This document shows, piece after piece, positions 59,557 through 64,000 of a DNA stretch of 64,000 bases (position 1 is the first letter of the stretch; each line of letters begins with the position of its first letter). The stretch spans positions 25,714,229 through 25,778,228 of the forward strand of contig CM063504.1 in the NCBI GenBank assembly GCA_032207245.1, written 5' to 3'. Position numbers and translations under genes: made by a program. The notes below the pieces were generated by a model. It was not told the DNA's origin, did no database searches, and was given only the letters and a program-made list of their open reading frames with translations. Source of the stretch: Pardosa pseudoannulata. Lineage: Eukaryota; Arthropoda; Arachnida; Araneae; Lycosidae.

Positions 59557-60705
59557 GACTATTTATTAGCTCCGAATCCCAAATCTTCCCCTAGAACTAT
59601 TGGGATTAATTATCAGGTTATTACAGGGGTAGTTACGTGCAATATCGAGATTAGTGCAGTGATGACGATCCTATGACTCGTGGGTTGTACACTGACCCTC
59701 GAAGACTTTTAAATAACTCACACTTTGATTTTTATAACCTTATTTTTTTATAACTTAAAAGAAAGGAAGGCAATCGGAAAAGTTAAAGAGCAGTTCAAGT
59801 ATCTTATAAAATGTACCACATTACTCATTGCAGAGGCAACAGTGGGCAGGGTGTTACCCAGGGCAGTAATTGATGATATCGCTATATTAATACAAATTTT
59901 TTCATGTCGACCATTTATTTTTTAACTTTATTACACTTCGAAGACTATTTATTATTTCCGAATCCCGAATCTTCCCCTAGAGCTATCGGGATTAATTATC
60001 AGGTTATTACAGGGGTAGTTAAGTGCAATATCGAGATTAGTGCAGTGATGACGATCCTATGACTCGTGGGTTGTACACTGACTCTCGAAGGCTTTTAAAT
60101 GACCCACACTTTGATTTTTATAACCTTATTTTTTTATAACATAAAAGAGAGGACAGGTAATGGGAAAAATTAAATAGAAGTTCAAGTATCTTACAAAAAG
60201 TACCACATTACTCAGTGCAGAGGCAACAGTGGGCAGGGTGTTACCCAGGGCAGTAATTGAGGGTATCACTATATTAATACAATTTTTTTCATGTCGACCA
60301 TTTATTTTTTAACTTTATTAAACTTTGAAGACTATTTATTAGCTCCGAATCTCGAATTTTCCCATAGAGCTATCGGGATTAATTATCAGGGTATTACAGG
60401 GGTAGTAAGGTGCAATATCGAGATTAGAGCAGTGATGACTATCCTATGACTCGTGGGTCGTACACTGATCCACGAAGACTTTTAAATGACCCACAGTTTG
60501 ATTTTAATAACCTTATTTTTTATACCTTAAAAGAGAGGACAGGCAATTGGAAAAGTTAAATAGAAGTTCAAGTATCTTACAACAAGTACCACATTACTCA
60601 GTGCAGAGGCAACAGTGGGCAGGGTGTCATTCAGAGCAGTAATTGATGGTATCACTACATTAATATAAATATTTTGATGTCGACCTTTCCTTTTTTGAAC
60701 TTTAC
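59557..60705. repeat. Three-unit tandem repeat, about 386 bp per unit
   Basis: Units begin at 59557, 59943 and 60330 with GACTATTTATTAGCTCCGAA or a close variant. Each contains TATTACAGGGGTAGT, ATGACTCGTGGGTTGTACAC and CAACAGTGGGCAGGGTGT in the same order. The third unit is slightly shorter and fades out near 60705. Units look over 90% alike by eye. The structure is that of a short satellite block. Frames in it are broken in different places. Confidence 0.92.
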
Positions 60706-61325
60706 TTTCAAAAATAAAAGTTGTAAAATAAAAAGGAAATGTAAATCTTTTAAGAGAATTTAAAAATTAAGCACAAAAAATGGGTAACTTTAGCAATTAC
60801 GTCAACAAATTTTTTCAGTGTTTGTAAGGAATCGGTATCCTTTTAACGTTCACCGATTCCATGTCCCTGAACTTATTACCTACGAGCTAATATTAAAAGA
60901 AAAATAATATTAAGGAACTAAATTTTACCCACTTCTCAAAAAGCCATTATGGGCCTATCTTAACCTTTTACCCAGTACGCTGTTCAACTACTGGATAGCG
61001 TGTGATCTACAGGGCGCGATATAAGCATCTTCCTGTATACGGAGATATGGACGGACGGAATCAGGAGAAAACATGTCTCTCCTCTGAGGATGATCAAAAA
61101 CTGAGGGAATTTTCAACGTGGCTTTATGAACTCCGGTTTGATTTTTTAGTGTGTTCATCGTTACTCTAATTTGTATATTTCAAGTAAAATTTCGATCATA
61201 AAGTACTTTAAAGTTGAGGACACCAAGATTTGTATAAAAATGAGTTTTTTGTTATAAAGAATTTCATAAAAGATAAATTTACCATTCAAGTCCAAGAGAA
61301 TTTGTGAAAGGTCAACATTTTTCAG
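60706..61325. other. No gene seen
   Basis: A mixed AT-rich to balanced stretch without a recognisable frame, repeat or RNA. Confidence 0.45.
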
Positions 61326-61329
61326 TTAA

Positions 61330-61425
61330 CTGGAGATTTGCCCAGCCGGGTCAGGAACTCCGACAATTACCATTCAATGGAGAACGACGATTTAGCAACC
61401 GAACCACTGGGTTCTTGGTTGGATT
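61330..61425 (-). repeat. tRNA-like SINE head, minus strand
   Basis: Read on the minus strand: CCCAGTGGTTCGGTTGCTAA as an A-box-like arm and GGAGTTCCTGACCCGGCTGG as a B-box-like arm. Decayed and incomplete as a tRNA. Confidence 0.4.
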
Positions 61426-61677
61426 GATAAAGTCCAAATCTTACTAACGAAATCTCCATCATAGCCAGTCATCCGTACATGTCGGCGGGAACACATAGGT
61501 CTGACCTTGATTGTGATCCACACGGAATGCTGTTAGGTTTCTTTCTTCTTCCTTTGTATTTTTTTCTAATTTTTTAGTTTTTCATTCGATTGCTGAAAAA
61601 CGAAAGTAAAAGTGAACGACCTTTTCGGGTAGCAGGATCTACCCAGCTTTTTTCTTTTAAACCTAGTTGTTCTACAT

Positions 61678-62481
61678 CAGAGGTGGGCAAAAGCCGGCCC
61701 GCGGGCCGGATCCGGTCCTTTGGCATACTTTATCCGGCACGTTAAAAATTCTGCATATAATTTTTTTTTTAATCTCTTATATCCGATTTTGTTGAAATCA
61801 ACAGTATTTGTATGCGTAATGTACATATAAATAATGAAAAATATATAAATGATAGAGAGTATTATAATTTGACTAAAATCTACACTCGGTATTAAGGATT
61901 GCTACAAGTGATTTGGATCCAAATATTGAAGAAATAATATCAAATGAAATTTCCAGATTTCCCGTTTCGAATTAACTAAAACTATTATATTTTAACGTTT
62001 GATGTTTGTCTTTCCTTTTTATAATTCTATTTACTATTATATTTACAAAATGTAATATAAATATAAAAATTTAATAACTATGATCAAAATAAAATAATTT
62101 GTATCGTTAAGGTATAAATAAATATAAAAAAAAATTTCATTAATTGATTTATTTAATGACCATTAATTTCATATAATGGATCATATTTCTTTAAAAATTA
62201 CAATAACATGACATATTTTACTAGGCACAAATTGTTCGCATATACACCTAAGTAAGAAAATTTATTATTACTATTATCTTTTATTAACTGTCAAATTTCT
62301 CTGTCCAAATGCTTTAAAATGATACTTATAGTGTTTTTGTCAAAAAAATTTCTTGGGCAGGGAAAATAACTCCACCCAAAACATTCGCGTGTGTACAGCG
62401 TAAGCGGTATAGTCCTTCGGTCCGGGAGACATTTTGAAAATTTCATATTGGCCCGCTCTTAAAAATATTTGCCCACCCCTG
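61678..62481. mobile_element. hAT-type MITE, 804 bp, with a perfect 8-bp target duplication
   Basis: Left end CAGAGGTGGGCAAAAGCC and right end TTTGCCCACCCCTG form hAT-type terminal inverted repeats (CAGRGGTGGGCAAA). The target duplication TTCTACAT lies at 61670-61677 and 62482-62489 with no mismatch. Near the left end is the CpG-rich palindrome CCGGCCCGCGGGCCGG (61694-61709). The interior is AT-rich and has no transposase frame, so it needed an outside transposase. Intact CpGs and target duplication point to recent insertion. Confidence 0.93.
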
Positions 62482-62489
62482 TTCTACAT

Positions 62490-63175
62490 GGATTCAATTA
62501 GTTACAATCCATTTTCTTTTCATTTTATTTATATTAGTTGAAAATCCTGATAAAACTGAGAGGCCTGATAAAACAAGTTAAAATATTTTTCAATGTGGGA
62601 TTTAGAATTATTCAATAAAATTGAAATTTTTTATTGTTGTAAACAATGGTAATATCTAAGTACCAAAGATTTCAAAGTACAAAATTTTTGGCTAAGGAAG
62701 TAGAAGTGATACTATGCTAAGTACGCGATCCATAGTACATAAGCGTAGAATTCTGTAAGTAGGAAGTATTTATGCCCGCAGTCTTGTGTATAGATTGAAT
62801 TACTAGCAACATTAGTTATTGCGACAGCGTTTCATCCTCTCAATCACTTATTTATTCATTCATTAAAAAAACTATTTTGTAAATTGTTATGCTTAAAATG
62901 GAAATGAGCTGTAAGTTAAGTAGAAATAATCTGTAAATTATGTAGAAAAAATAATTTATTAGAGATAATCTTTATAGTAAAAATCTATAAAATATATTAA
63001 TTAATAAAATTATTATTGTTATATTTTTAAAATTTTAAAAATGTAAGCTAACTTTTTAAATAATTTACATATAAGCAATTTACTATGGGTTTTAAAAGAT
63101 GTATAATGTACAGATTGTTATCAATTATATTTGTGAAAGAAATTGTACTGTGGATGTAACATATTTGCTGATATC
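62490..63175. other. No gene seen
   Basis: AT-rich sequence without a motif that I can name. Confidence 0.5.
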
Positions 63176-63177
63176 TT

Positions 63178-63815
63178 GCGAAGACTTCTATTATAATACA
63201 AGGGGAAAAATAATCCTAAAATTACTTTTTCAAACAATTAACTTTATATATATGTTAATAAAATCTGTATAGCTTATTATATATAGGTGGTAAAAATATC
63301 AATTTAAAAGGAATCTTAAAGATTTAAAATAGAATTGCTGAAAGAGTAAATTCTTCTTCATGAAAATTTCTTCACCTCTAAGGTGGTTGTATCTCGGACG
63401 TATTGGATTCCTATAATTCCATGTTAACCTATGGGCAGAATGTTTTGTATGTCTAGTCGGTTGTCTAGTAACGATTTCTTCAGTCAAATGTTACCACGTA
63501 ATACCAACTTGCGAAGACTTCTATTCTAATACAAAGGGAAAAATCATCATAAAATTACTTTTTCAAACAATGAACTTTATATATTTTAATAAAAACTGTA
63601 TAGCTCAGTATGTATAGGTGGTAAAAATATCAATTTAAAAGGAGTCTTAAAGATTTAAAATAAAATTGCTGAAAAAGTAAATTCCTCTTCATGAATTTTT
63701 TTTTTTTTTTTTTTTTAACCTTTACGGTAGTTGTGTCTCGGAAGTATTGGATTCCTATAGTTCCATGTTAACCTATGGGTAGAATGTTTTCTATGTCTAG
63801 TCGGTTGTCTAGATT
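63178..63815. repeat. Two-copy direct repeat, about 333 bp
   Basis: Copies start GCGAAGACTTCTATT at 63178 and 63511. Both contain AGGTGGTAAAAATATCAATT, TATTGGATTCCTATA and GTCTAGTCGGTTGTCTAG. Copy 2 has a T-run (63697-63716) in place of the AAATTTCTTCACC part. The block TATTGGATTCCT with TTCCATGTTAA also occurs in the foldback element at 30828, so the two repeats are related. Confidence 0.88.
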
Positions 63816-64000
63816 CAGCCGGATATCTGGCCGGATGTCAGTATGTTTTGCAATTTTCTTTTTGAATTTATTTGAAATAAATCAGCTTTATGTACTTATT
63901 TTTCAACCAAATTGTAGTATTTTTCTCACTTTTTATACTTTTTAATTAGTCAACTATTTTTACTATAATTTACTTTAAATTTTTTATTTAAGTTTCAGAA

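Noticed and set aside
59557..60705. CRISPR array
   Set aside because: Whole 386-bp units repeat without short repeats and unique spacers, and the DNA is eukaryotic.

Overview
The window is AT-rich nuclear DNA from an animal, most likely an arthropod and possibly a chelicerate; the last point is an inference from genome style, not a proof. The signs are a gene split by introns of 0.1 to 5 kb with GT..AG junctions, abundant (TA)n and poly-A/T tracts, tRNA-derived SINEs, hAT-type DNA transposon copies and a worn LINE. I see no bacterial genes, operons, CRISPR arrays or phage genes.

There is one confident gene. It lies on the minus strand and fills positions 25 to 46351. I could join 20 coding exons by reading frame and splice phase into 947 codons of an SLC4-family bicarbonate transporter. 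It belongs to the Na+-driven Cl-/HCO3- exchanger branch (insect Ndae1; vertebrate SLC4A8/A10/A7 type). The start codon is at 46276, in an exon that begins at an acceptor near 46351, so at least one noncoding first exon lies further right. The gene runs off the left edge: the last transmembrane segments and the C-terminal tail are missing. Exons 1 to 11 encode the cytosolic N-terminal domain; exons 12 to 20 encode the membrane domain. Phases agree at all 19 joins.

The introns hold mostly repeats: tRNA-derived SINEs, a BED-finger hAT transposase relic (about 1826-2270), a LINE RNase H relic (about 4990-5470), copies of a hairpin-ended Helitron-like element (12388-13593), a 402-bp TTAA-flanked foldback element (30828-31229), two copies of a 0.73-kb element with CAGGGTGT termini (25808-26532 and 31830-32562), and long (TA)n tracts.

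From 46352 to 64000 I found no convincing protein gene. This stretch holds the likely 5' flank of the transporter, with promoter-like patches at 49200-49400 and 50550-51210. It also holds more SINEs, a solo-LTR-like end, two further Helitron-like copies in opposite orientation (53125-54112 and 54557-55616), a well-preserved 804-bp hAT MITE with a perfect 8-bp target duplication (61678-62481), a 386-bp tandem repeat of three units (59557-60705), and a 333-bp duplicated block (63178-63815).

No new biological system stands out. The points most worth a second look are the loss of both lysines of the stilbene (DIDS) motif in the transporter, the upstream ORF and symmetric exons in its 5' half, a candidate internal promoter near 44.2 kb, two perfect inverted repeats that look like fold-back replication events, and an unassigned 64-codon segment between two Helitron-like pieces.
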